This document shows, piece after piece, positions 57,403-64,000 of a stretch of DNA of 64,000 bases. The position numbers were made by a program, and so were the translations under genes. The first letter of the stretch is position 1. Every line of letters starts with the position of its first letter. The notes under the pieces were generated by a model. It had not been told where the DNA came from and made no database searches. It saw only the letters and a list, made by a program, of their open reading frames with translations. Source of the stretch: Methylohalobius sp964654415. Its GTDB lineage: Bacteria; Pseudomonadota; Gammaproteobacteria; Methylococcales; Methylothermaceae. The stretch lies in NCBI GenBank assembly GCA_964654415.1, contig CAZZIP010000005.1, forward strand, positions 95,061 through 159,060. Direction: 5' to 3'.

Positions 57403-59288
57403 GGTCTGCCGAAGTTGGTGTAGAAGAAGGCGGTCAGCTCCTGGAGTAGCGAAGATCCGGGGGACAGTTCGGCAATTCGTTCCAGGCTGAAACGCGCAGC
57501 CTCCTGGCGCAGGGCGATCTGCAGCCGGGCTAGGTTGACCCAGTACTGGACGTTACGCGGTTGCAGAGCAACCGCCTGCTGCATCAAGTCCAAGGCGAGG
57601 GGGAAATCGTGGGCCAGGTTGGCGGCGTAGTTGGCATACAGAGTGATGAGATTGCCATTTTCAGGGTGGGCTTCGACCGCTGCCTGTAGGGCCTCCCCTA
57701 GGCGTTCCGGAGGGAAAGCGCACAGCCCGTCAATTCGGCAGCGAATTAAGTTGTAAAGGGCATTGATGTCCTCACTGGAGAGGATGCGCGTCCTCGCCCG
57801 GTCGCGTATTCTCTGCCACCACGTCTCTTCAATCGCAAGTCCATAGCGGCTGGCAAGGAAAATCAGGGCGTGGTCGGGGAGTAGGCCAGCACCCGGCAAA
57901 GTGGCAGCCTTTCTGAAGGCTGCCATGCCCTGTTCGAACCCTGGAGAGTTCGGGGGGGAAAATTGGGTAAGGGTCAGTCCCAGTTCGTAGTTTGCCCGTG
58001 GGGAATTTGGGTGATAACTGGCTGTCGTCCGCGCCAGCATCAGCGGATTGCCCCAGGTGGCCGCTTGCAACGCGGTCTGGAGGCCAAACAAGGCGATCCA
58101 CGCTAGGGCGAAAAATGAACGCGCAGTAGCCAGCGGCAGCCGGGCGTCCAGTCCGCCGGCTAGGGCCGCCAACAAAAGGCCCGCCGCGGGAAAGTAGTTG
58201 CGGTGCTCGAACACCAGCTCCAGCGGGATGATAGTGGCGGTAAGCGCATGGCCAGCCAGGAACCACAAGATACCCAGGCTGACGAGCGGCAGGCGCCGGC
58301 TTAAGTAGAATCCTAGCCAGCCGAGTGCTCCGATCCCGAGCGCGGCAAGCAGAGTCGTCCAGGGGTGGAGCCAGTCGCTGGAGAGGGGATAGTCGTCGTG
58401 ATAGAAGCTTAGGGCGGAAGGGTGCGGGAAGAGAATCCAAGCGATGTAACTCCACAGGACCCGGCCTTCGGTCCACAGGCGTTGGACGAGGGTAAACGGC
58501 CGCCCGGAATAAGCCTGGCCCGACAGGAGCCCCGGCGCAAGCCACATCAGGCCCAGCACGCCGGGCACTGCAAGGAGGAGGGCATAGAGAGCAAACAAAT
58601 GTTTTTTGCAGCTTTCGTCGGTTGTACGGAAGCGGTAAACGACGGCTTCGACCACCAGGGCGTACAACGGTGTCAGCACGGCGCTTTCTTTGGCCAGGGT
58701 CCCCACCCCGGTGCCGGCGACCAGACCGGTCCAGCACCAGATGAGACCGCGCCGGTCGCCCGCCAGCAGGCGCTCGCGACCAAGCGTGTAAATCCAAACA
58801 CCGGCTAAAGTGAATAGGGTGGAGAGAATCTCCATGCGCTGCACCACATACAGGACTGAGCTTACGTTCACCGGCGCCAACAGCCAGGCCGCCGCCACCG
58901 CCAGAGCAAGCCCCCCAGGTCCGAGTGTCCAGCTTCCAGCCACACGTTGGGCGAGACGGCGCACAAGCAAAAAGACCAGGGTACCGTTGGTCAGGTGGAT
59001 GAGCAGGTTGACCGCCTTCAGCGGCCAGGGATCAAAGCCCGTTTCCCGAACCTGGGCAGCGAAGCTGAGCATGGTCAGGGGGCGGCGGGTAGGTCCTGCG
59101 GCAAAGCCGGTGGCTGCCCGCCACAACCCGGAAACACCCGGGGCCTGATCGCGCAAGGCCGGGTTGTCGAGCAGGTTGGGGAAATCGTCGAAGAGAAATC
59201 CGCCAGAAAGTCCTAAAGTGTAAATGCCAGCGCAAACGATCAGCGCGAAAGCAAGCCCTGCACCAGTAAGACGGCTGGGATTGGGCAT
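57378..59288 (-). CDS. GT-C type membrane protein with C-terminal TPR (pilin locus, first copy)
   Basis: This 636-residue protein has the same layout as its downstream neighbour: signal-like first helix, FLFDDFPNLLDNPAL, NVSSVLYVVQRMEIL, ELVFEHRNYFPAAG, about ten helices and TPR-like repeats in the last 200 residues (QAVALQPRNVQYWVNLARLQIAL). Its ATG shares one base with the stop of the upstream pilin gene (TGATG), so it is translated with the pilin. This tight coupling supports a role in pilin O-glycosylation; the sugar donor (likely a lipid-linked sugar) is unknown. Confidence 0.82.
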   Translation of the reverse strand: MPNPSRLTGAGLAFALIVCAGIYTLGLSGGFLFDDFPNLLDNPALRDQAPGVSGLWRAATGFAAGPTRRPLTMLSFAAQVRETGFDPWPLKAVNLLIHLTNGTLVFLLVRRLAQRVAGSWTLGPGGLALAVAAAWLLAPVNVSSVLYVVQRMEILSTLFTLAGVWIYTLGRERLLAGDRRGLIWCWTGLVAGTGVGTLAKESAVLTPLYALVVEAVVYRFRTTDESCKKHLFALYALLLAVPGVLGLMWLAPGLLSGQAYSGRPFTLVQRLWTEGRVLWSYIAWILFPHPSALSFYHDDYPLSSDWLHPWTTLLAALGIGALGWLGFYLSRRLPLVSLGILWFLAGHALTATIIPLELVFEHRNYFPAAGLLLAALAGGLDARLPLATARSFFALAWIALFGLQTALQAATWGNPLMLARTTASYHPNSPRANYELGLTLTQFSPPNSPGFEQGMAAFRKAATLPGAGLLPDHALIFLASRYGLAIEETWWQRIRDRARTRILSSEDINALYNLIRCRIDGLCAFPPERLGEALQAAVEAHPENGNLITLYANYAANLAHDFPLALDLMQQAVALQPRNVQYWVNLARLQIALRQEAARFSLERIAELSPGSSLLQELTAFFYTNFGRPWRSPHAS

Positions 59289-59716
59289 CAGCGGCAGTCA
59301 GTGGGAAGATAACGCGCCGGGATCGTATCCGGCTTGCAGGTCCAGGCGATCAGTCGGCCTGGGCTGGTGCTGGCCGAAAGCAGCAGCTTTTTGCCGTCAA
59401 TGAGGGAGTTGACCTGGTTGCCGTAGGTAATCTCGACCACCCCATTGGCGATGGCGACCTGGCTGACGTAGTTGCCGCTGATACTGGTCGCCGAGACGAT
59501 GTCCGCAGAGGCGTTGGTGCTCGGGAGACTTCCGTGGAGACTGTAGTACTCCATCACTGCAGTTTTGACCTGTCCAGCCAGATTCAGCCCTTCTGCGACC
59601 TGCGAGCGAACGGTGTAATCCTGATAGGCCGGGATGGCGATCGCCGCCAAAATCCCGATGATGGCGACCACGATCATCAGTTCGATCAGGGTGAAACCTA
59701 GGTTTTTGTTGTTCAT
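59288..59716 (-). CDS. Type IV major pilin (second copy)
   Basis: The start at 59716 gives the short leader MNNKNLG followed by FTLIELMIVVAIIGILAAIA, the prepilin cleavage site and N-terminal helix, with Glu5. The roughly 142-residue protein is a PilA-type pilin: YQDYTVRSQVAEGLNL, then a variable part and two Cys near the C-terminus (TCKPD, LPTDCR) forming the D-loop. GGAGACC precedes the start. It lies between the first pilin and the GT-C gene. Confidence 0.93.
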   Translation of the reverse strand: MNNKNLGFTLIELMIVVAIIGILAAIAIPAYQDYTVRSQVAEGLNLAGQVKTAVMEYYSLHGSLPSTNASADIVSATSISGNYVSQVAIANGVVEITYGNQVNSLIDGKKLLLSASTSPGRLIAWTCKPDTIPARYLPTDCR

Positions 59717-59745
59717 GGTAGGTCTCCTCATCGAGGGTTGGAAGG

Positions 59746-59763
59746 GCCCCGCCGAAGCGGGGC
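59746..59763 (-). terminator. Hairpin with UUCG tetraloop between the two pilin genes
   Basis: On the minus strand GCCCCGC-TTCG-GCGGGGC forms a 7-bp GC stem with a stable UUCG loop. It lies between the first pilin stop (59784) and the second pilin start (59716). There is no T tract, so attenuation or mRNA stabilisation, giving more of the first pilin, is likely. Confidence 0.5.
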
Positions 59764-59783
59764 TTGAGGTGCAAAAGAAAAGA

Positions 59784-60221
59784 TTAACGGCAATTGGTGG
59801 GGACGTATTTTGAATCGATACTACCTCGTTTACAGGTCCACTGGACGCTGCCTATGCCTCCATTAGTCACCGCAGAGACCAGCAAAGTCTTTGTACTAAT
59901 TTTTGCATTAGCCTTATTGCCATACGTGATCGTGACTAGACCTGTGCTTCCAATTGCAACATTATCTACGTAGTTGCCCTTAATGGAGGCAGCGGTGGCC
60001 AGGCCCGCGGAAGCGTTTGAGCCGGGGAGTCTCCCTGTGTTGTTATAGAACTCGGCAATTGCGGTCTTGGCTCCTGCCGCCAGGTTCAGCCCTTCCGAGA
60101 CCTGCGAGCGGATAGTGTAGTCCTGGTAGGCCGGAATGGCAATCGCCGCCAAAATCCCGATGATCGCCACCACGATCATCAGTTCGATCAAGGTAAAGCC
60201 TTGTTGTCTGCGTTGGATCAT
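59784..60221 (-). CDS. pilA: Type IV major pilin PilA
   Basis: The ATG at 60221 has AAGGAGG upstream and a sigma-54 promoter further up. It gives leader MIQRRQQG then FTLIELMIVVAIIGILAAIA with Glu5. The 145-residue protein has DYTIRSQVSEGLNLA and the D-loop Cys pair (WTCKRG, VPTNCR). It shares a nearly identical N-terminal half with the second pilin; the C-terminal halves differ, so this is a diverged tandem duplication. Confidence 0.95.
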   Translation of the reverse strand: MIQRRQQGFTLIELMIVVAIIGILAAIAIPAYQDYTIRSQVSEGLNLAAGAKTAIAEFYNNTGRLPGSNASAGLATAASIKGNYVDNVAIGSTGLVTITYGNKANAKISTKTLLVSAVTNGGIGSVQWTCKRGSIDSKYVPTNCR

Positions 60222-60274
60222 GATGAACCTCCTTAAAGTTAAGCGTTGAAACAAACGAGTTGCGCTAGAGTTTA

Positions 60275-60290
60275 AGCAAAACCCTTGCCA
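60275..60290 (-). promoter_or_regulatory. Sigma-54 promoter of the pilin locus
   Basis: On the minus strand TGGCAAGGGTTTTGCT matches the sigma-54 consensus (TGGCAC-N5-TTGCA/T), with 10 bases between the GG and GC. It lies about 54 bases upstream of the first pilin start. This is the pattern of pilA promoters controlled by PilS/PilR in Pseudomonas. Confidence 0.7.
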
Positions 60291-60404
60291 GATTTTTATA
60301 TCGTGAGAAATCAAAAACTTAGATCGCAAAACGCAGCCTAAGGCGCCGCTTGGCTTACCCTTTAAGGCAGAAGGTGACGGATTTGGTCAGAGCAAAGCTA
60401 CCTT

Positions 60405-61379
60405 TTAAGGATTGGAAAAAACCTCGTCCAAGGTTTCGGCGAACAGGACTCTGTCGCCCCAAGTTAAAAGCGTTTCGGCATCGGCCGCCTGGACCTTGGC
60501 TTTGACTTCCTCGGCAAGCGGTCCAAAGCGCTTTTCCAACAGGCGAAGCAAAAGCGCTGCCTCGCCCATCTGCAATCCTTGTTGCAAGCCCTCTTCTCTT
60601 CCTTTGCGTAGACCTTCTTCTTTCCACTGCTCGGTCCATTCTTGCACTCGTTCTGCCAACATCGCCTGTACCTCGTGCAGTTCTTGAATTTCAGGAAATT
60701 CTACCCCAGGCAGTCTGGCCGGAAGCAAGACCTGCTTGATCCACACTGTAAAAGCCCGACGCACTGAGCTTAAAGCCGGCTCTTTAAGCCATTCGACCAA
60801 CGCTGCCAGTACCTGCTGTAAATCTTCCGGCGTGCGGCTGTGTTCCAGCCGAAACAGAGCCGCCACCAGGTTGCGTAAGGAAGCCAGTTCGCCCTGGTGG
60901 TAAGCGCCTTCGTCTATCAACAGATAACGCAGCGAGGGACGATACCTAGCCAGGCTACCTGAAGGGGCGCAGATCAAGTCGGCCAGCTCCAAAGGCGCTT
61001 TCCAGCGCGGACGGCCGTTGTACAACACCAGCGGCAACACTGGCGGTAGCTTGAGGTCTTGCGTCAACTGGCCGCGGCGGATCAGGTCTTGATACAACAA
61101 TCCCACGTAGGTGATCAGGCGCACCGCCATATAACGGTCTTCGCTGGATTGAAATTCCAGCAACAGATAAACGTACAGCCATTCAGACCCCCAGCGCACG
61201 CGCCAGATGAGATCGTTCTCGCGGCTTCGCAAATCGTCGCTGACGTAGCTGCCGCTGACTTTTTCGAGGGTAGAAAAATCCAGCTTTTCTACCCAGTCCT
61301 CGCGTACGAACCCACGCAGCAAATCCGCCACTAATGCAGGTTCGGAAAACAAAAGCTTGTAGCTTGGATCGTGACTCAA
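60405..61379 (-). CDS. Rpn family recombination-promoting nuclease with DUF4351
   Basis: The 324-residue protein starts with the Rpn/transposase_31 PDDEXK domain (HDPSYKLLFSEPALVADLLRGF; ENDLIWRVRW; YVYLLLEFQSS, with the Asp and Glu-x-Gln of the nuclease core). A middle helical region follows, then a charged EEGLRKGREEGLQQG repeat and a C-terminal DUF4351-like domain (LLRLLEKRFGPL, WGDRVLFAETLDEVF). Such proteins are common, mobile-like and of uncertain activity. Confidence 0.87.
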   Translation of the reverse strand: MSHDPSYKLLFSEPALVADLLRGFVREDWVEKLDFSTLEKVSGSYVSDDLRSRENDLIWRVRWGSEWLYVYLLLEFQSSEDRYMAVRLITYVGLLYQDLIRRGQLTQDLKLPPVLPLVLYNGRPRWKAPLELADLICAPSGSLARYRPSLRYLLIDEGAYHQGELASLRNLVAALFRLEHSRTPEDLQQVLAALVEWLKEPALSSVRRAFTVWIKQVLLPARLPGVEFPEIQELHEVQAMLAERVQEWTEQWKEEGLRKGREEGLQQGLQMGEAALLLRLLEKRFGPLAEEVKAKVQAADAETLLTWGDRVLFAETLDEVFSNP

Positions 61380-61485
61380 GGTTCTTACAGCCCAGATTTT
61401 TGGTAAATGCGCTTTACAGTTCGATCAGACGCGCAAATTCCTCGTAGGCTATAATAATCCGCTTTTTGAACCAACCCAAGCGACC

Positions 61486-64000
61486 ATGCGCGAGACCTTA
61501 ACCCTGGGCATCCCCGGTTTTTCTTACCCGGACTTGTACGATCCCAAGCGGCTTTCGGATTTGCTTTCGGCCTTTGAGCGCTTTGTCGGCGAGCGCGATC
61601 CCGACTTGCTCTCTGAGTTTTGCGCCTACCGCGCTTGCCAGGGGGAAGGGATGACGCCGCAGGCGATTTCTGACGTACTGGTGCGCGTTGCTCCTTACCT
61701 GGGCCAGTTTTTAGCGCGCTTGTTTGGGATAGAAGAAATCCGAGCAGCCAAGAGGGATCTGGTCAAAAAAGAGCTAGAGACAGTATTCCGTTACCGGCAA
61801 GAGATCGTAGAGGAAGCCGTCAAGCGCCTTGGAGAGGAGTCCAGGAATTGGGACCCAGAACCGATCTGTGTAAAATTTTCGGCGCTGGTTGCAGCGCTAG
61901 CAGAAGAGGAAGATCGAGAGCTGGCGATAGCTTCTTTGGCCCTCCGCCTGAAAGACCTCGTCGCGGCGCCAGACCTAGGCCAGATTGCCGAGCTGAAGCA
62001 CAGAGTGGCAGCGCATCCTGAGGCATCGGTCAAATTCGCAGAGGCGTTGAGGCAGCCACCTTTGGAGTTTGTGAACGCGCTTTATGAATGCGCGCTGCGC
62101 TGGACGGTTGTTGCGGCCAGCTATCCAGAGCGGCAGCCTGAGACGCGGGACTGGGTGGCGTTCAAGTTCCCCAAGCGCACTGACACAAACCGTCTGGTCG
62201 AACACGAGATCGTGGAGCAGGCAGGGGTTCAGGCTTGGGCCGCCCCCAAGGGGCATCACCGCCGGCGGGCAGGATTCAGTCTCACCGACGACCGCTATCG
62301 CCAGCGGCGTCCTGCGTTGTACGAGGTCGACCACTGCATCTATTGCCATGAGCGCGACACCGACTCGTGCGCTAAAGGCATGCGGGAAAAAAAGACCGGC
62401 AAGTTTAAGATTTCCTCGTTTGGGACTCCCATCACCGGTTGCCCGCTAGGTGAGAAAATTTCCGAAATGCACGTGCTCAAGCGCCAAGGTGACGACTTGG
62501 CGGCTTTGGCTTTGATCATGATCGACAATCCTTTGGTTCCTGGCACCGGACACCGAATTTGCAACGAGTGTGTCAAAGCCTGCATTTTCCAGAAAACCGA
62601 GCCGGTCGCCATCCCTTTGGTCGAGACCCACGTGCTGACCGAAGTTTTAGGGATGCCGTATGGAGTTGAAATTTACGGCCTGCTGACGCGCTGGAATCCG
62701 CTCAACGTCAAGCGGCCTTGGGCCTTGCCGTACAACGGCAAGAACGTGCTGGTGGTCGGCCTGGGGCCGGCCGGCTATACCCTGGCGCATTATCTTTTGA
62801 ACGAGGGCTTTGGCGTGGTCGGGATCGACGGCCTTAAGATCGAGCCGCTGCCCAAACGCTGGCTTTGGGACGGGGATCGGCCGCCAGAGCCAATACGGGA
62901 TTTTAAAGAGCTTTACGAAGACCTAGCCGAGCGCACGATATTGGGTTTTGGCGGGGTGGCCGAGTACGGCATTACCGCGCGCTGGGACAAAAATTTCTTG
63001 AAGCTGATTTATCTGACTTTGGCGCGGCGGCGCACTTTCCGCCTGTACGGCGGGGTGCGCTTTGGCGGCACGCTGACCGTCAACGAAGCCTGGGATTTAG
63101 GTTTTGACCACATCGCCATCGCTGCTGGGGCGGGAAAACCAACTCTTATTCCTTTGAAGAACAACTTAATCCGCGGCGTCCGTATGGCTTCGGATTTCCT
63201 GATGGCGCTGCAGCTGTCTGGAGCAAGCAAAAAGTCTTCGCTCGCCAACCTCCAGGTGCGGCTGCCGGCAGGAGTGATCGGCGGGGGGCTGACTGCGATC
63301 GATACCGCCACCGAGCTTTTGGCCTATTATCCGGTTCAAGTGGAAAAGCTTCTGGAGCGCTATGAAACCCTGACCGCCGCGCTGGAGGAGGACCACGTCC
63401 GCTCGCATTACGATCAGGAGGAGCTTCTTATCCTCGATGAATTTTTGGAGCATGGCCGGGCGATCCGCGCCGAGCGCGAGCGCGCCCAGGCCCAAGGCGA
63501 GGCTCCAGATTTTCTGCCGCTCTTGAAGCGTTGGGGGGGAGTGACGGTGTTTTACCGCCGTGACATGCAAAGTTCCCCCGCCTACCGCGAGAATCACGAG
63601 GAAATCCAGAAGGCCCTAGAGGAAGGGATTGTCCTAGCCGGGGGGATGAATCCGGTGGAGGCCGTCGCAGATGAATACGGCCACCTCAAGGCGGTCCGAT
63701 TCGCCAGGATGGTGCAGGCCGAGGGGAGATGGCAGGAGAGCGGTGAAACGGTCGATGTCCCGCTGCGCAGTCTGATGATCGCTGCTGGCACCTCGCCCAA
63801 CACCCTTTACGAGGAGGAACACCCGGGCACCTTCGAGATGCAGGGCAAATACTACCGGCCGTTTGTTCCCCGGTGGCTTGATGACGTCCCAGAACTCGAA
63901 GCCGTGGAAGACGAATTTGCCTGGCCCAAGCTGAGTCGTCCGGCTCCGTTTACTTCGTATCGGCGCGGCGGCAAGTTCATCACTTTCTACGGCGACAACC
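61486..64000 (+). CDS. Large FAD/NAD(P)-dependent oxidoreductase, partial (C-terminus beyond right edge)
   Basis: An open frame from ATG 61486 runs to the end, at least 838 residues. An N-terminal helical region of about 280 residues precedes Cys clusters (DHCIYCHERDTDSC; CNECVKACIFQK), which look like [Fe-S] ligands. Then comes a GltD-like flavoprotein part: VLVVGLGPAGYTLAHYLL (FAD Rossmann), and later GVIGGGLTAIDTATELL (NAD(P) Rossmann). GltD-type proteins transfer electrons between NADPH and an Fe-S or flavin partner. The long insertions and the N-terminal region are not GltD-like, so the electron acceptor is unknown. Confidence 0.85.
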   Translation, partial: MRETLTLGIPGFSYPDLYDPKRLSDLLSAFERFVGERDPDLLSEFCAYRACQGEGMTPQAISDVLVRVAPYLGQFLARLFGIEEIRAAKRDLVKKELETVFRYRQEIVEEAVKRLGEESRNWDPEPICVKFSALVAALAEEEDRELAIASLALRLKDLVAAPDLGQIAELKHRVAAHPEASVKFAEALRQPPLEFVNALYECALRWTVVAASYPERQPETRDWVAFKFPKRTDTNRLVEHEIVEQAGVQAWAAPKGHHRRRAGFSLTDDRYRQRRPALYEVDHCIYCHERDTDSCAKGMREKKTGKFKISSFGTPITGCPLGEKISEMHVLKRQGDDLAALALIMIDNPLVPGTGHRICNECVKACIFQKTEPVAIPLVETHVLTEVLGMPYGVEIYGLLTRWNPLNVKRPWALPYNGKNVLVVGLGPAGYTLAHYLLNEGFGVVGIDGLKIEPLPKRWLWDGDRPPEPIRDFKELYEDLAERTILGFGGVAEYGITARWDKNFLKLIYLTLARRRTFRLYGGVRFGGTLTVNEAWDLGFDHIAIAAGAGKPTLIPLKNNLIRGVRMASDFLMALQLSGASKKSSLANLQVRLPAGVIGGGLTAIDTATELLAYYPVQVEKLLERYETLTAALEEDHVRSHYDQEELLILDEFLEHGRAIRAERERAQAQGEAPDFLPLLKRWGGVTVFYRRDMQSSPAYRENHEEIQKALEEGIVLAGGMNPVEAVADEYGHLKAVRFARMVQAEGRWQESGETVDVPLRSLMIAAGTSPNTLYEEEHPGTFEMQGKYYRPFVPRWLDDVPELEAVEDEFAWPKLSRPAPFTSYRRGGKFITFYGDN

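Noticed and set aside
59384..60221. Possible CRISPR or tandem repeat because of repeated similar DNA
   Set aside because: The similarity comes only from the conserved N-terminal helix of two pilin genes; there are no regular short repeats or spacers.
60405..61379. Insertion sequence
   Set aside because: The gene is sometimes named a transposase, but the domain is an Rpn PDDEXK nuclease with DUF4351; I see no terminal inverted repeats or target duplication.

Overview
The window is dense bacterial chromosome of roughly 60% GC, with no stretch over about 200 bp that lacks a gene. It looks gammaproteobacterial. The evidence is the glnE-ilvE pair, the surE-pcm-yqaA run, class A PBP1b, NADP isocitrate dehydrogenase and a type IV pilin with a sigma-54 promoter. 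The left edge carries a DUF447 protein and a dihydropteroate-synthase-related DUF6513 protein, both typical of methanopterin-linked C1 metabolism. With a Fae-family protein nearby, this suggests a methylotroph, probably a methanotroph-like gammaproteobacterium. No methane or methanol oxidation gene is present, so lifestyle and family are inferred.

Layout: 1-4.4 kb is a pterin/C1-cofactor neighbourhood (DUF447, DUF6513, folP, pterin carbinolamine dehydratase, a Fae-like protein without the catalytic His, folE). 4.4-12.8 kb holds hemH, a DUF2459 protein, a small membrane protein, mrcB, a degenerate REC-GGDEF-EAL protein, an HDOD protein and a GH57 enzyme. 12.8-18.1 kb is a type II secretion operon gspE-F-H-I-J-K without gspG. 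18.1-19.3 kb is a small accessory patch (DUF4236, hypothetical, HicAB). 19.3-34.5 kb is housekeeping: ilvE, glnE, a DksA-like protein, a lipoprotein-like gene, tRNA-Arg(CCG), an alpha/beta hydrolase, rep, an M20 peptidase, a GlpD-like oxidoreductase, hppA, marC, ccmA and two cytochromes c.

Two accessory loci stand out. At 34.6-40.0 kb, a RibD-type reductase, BchC-like dehydrogenase, PTPS-fold protein, two methyltransferases, a CDP-alcohol phosphotransferase and a GT4 glycosyltransferase form a compact set of unknown product. At 44.5-50.2 kb, a class I terpene synthase, a long heme-oxygenase-like diiron protein and a NodU-type carbamoyltransferase lie divergent to an AlkB-like membrane oxygenase; this looks like a pathway to an oxidised, carbamoylated terpenoid. 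Its minus-strand genes continue almost without gaps into a periplasmic PBP-like protein, a porin and a PAS-GGDEF-EAL protein.

The right part has a lipoprotein, icd, dgt, surE-pcm-yqaA, then two type IV pilins coupled to two paralogous GT-C/TPR membrane proteins, probably a pilin-glycosylation locus. A PDDEXK Rpn/DUF4351 protein and a large flavoprotein that runs off the right edge close the window.
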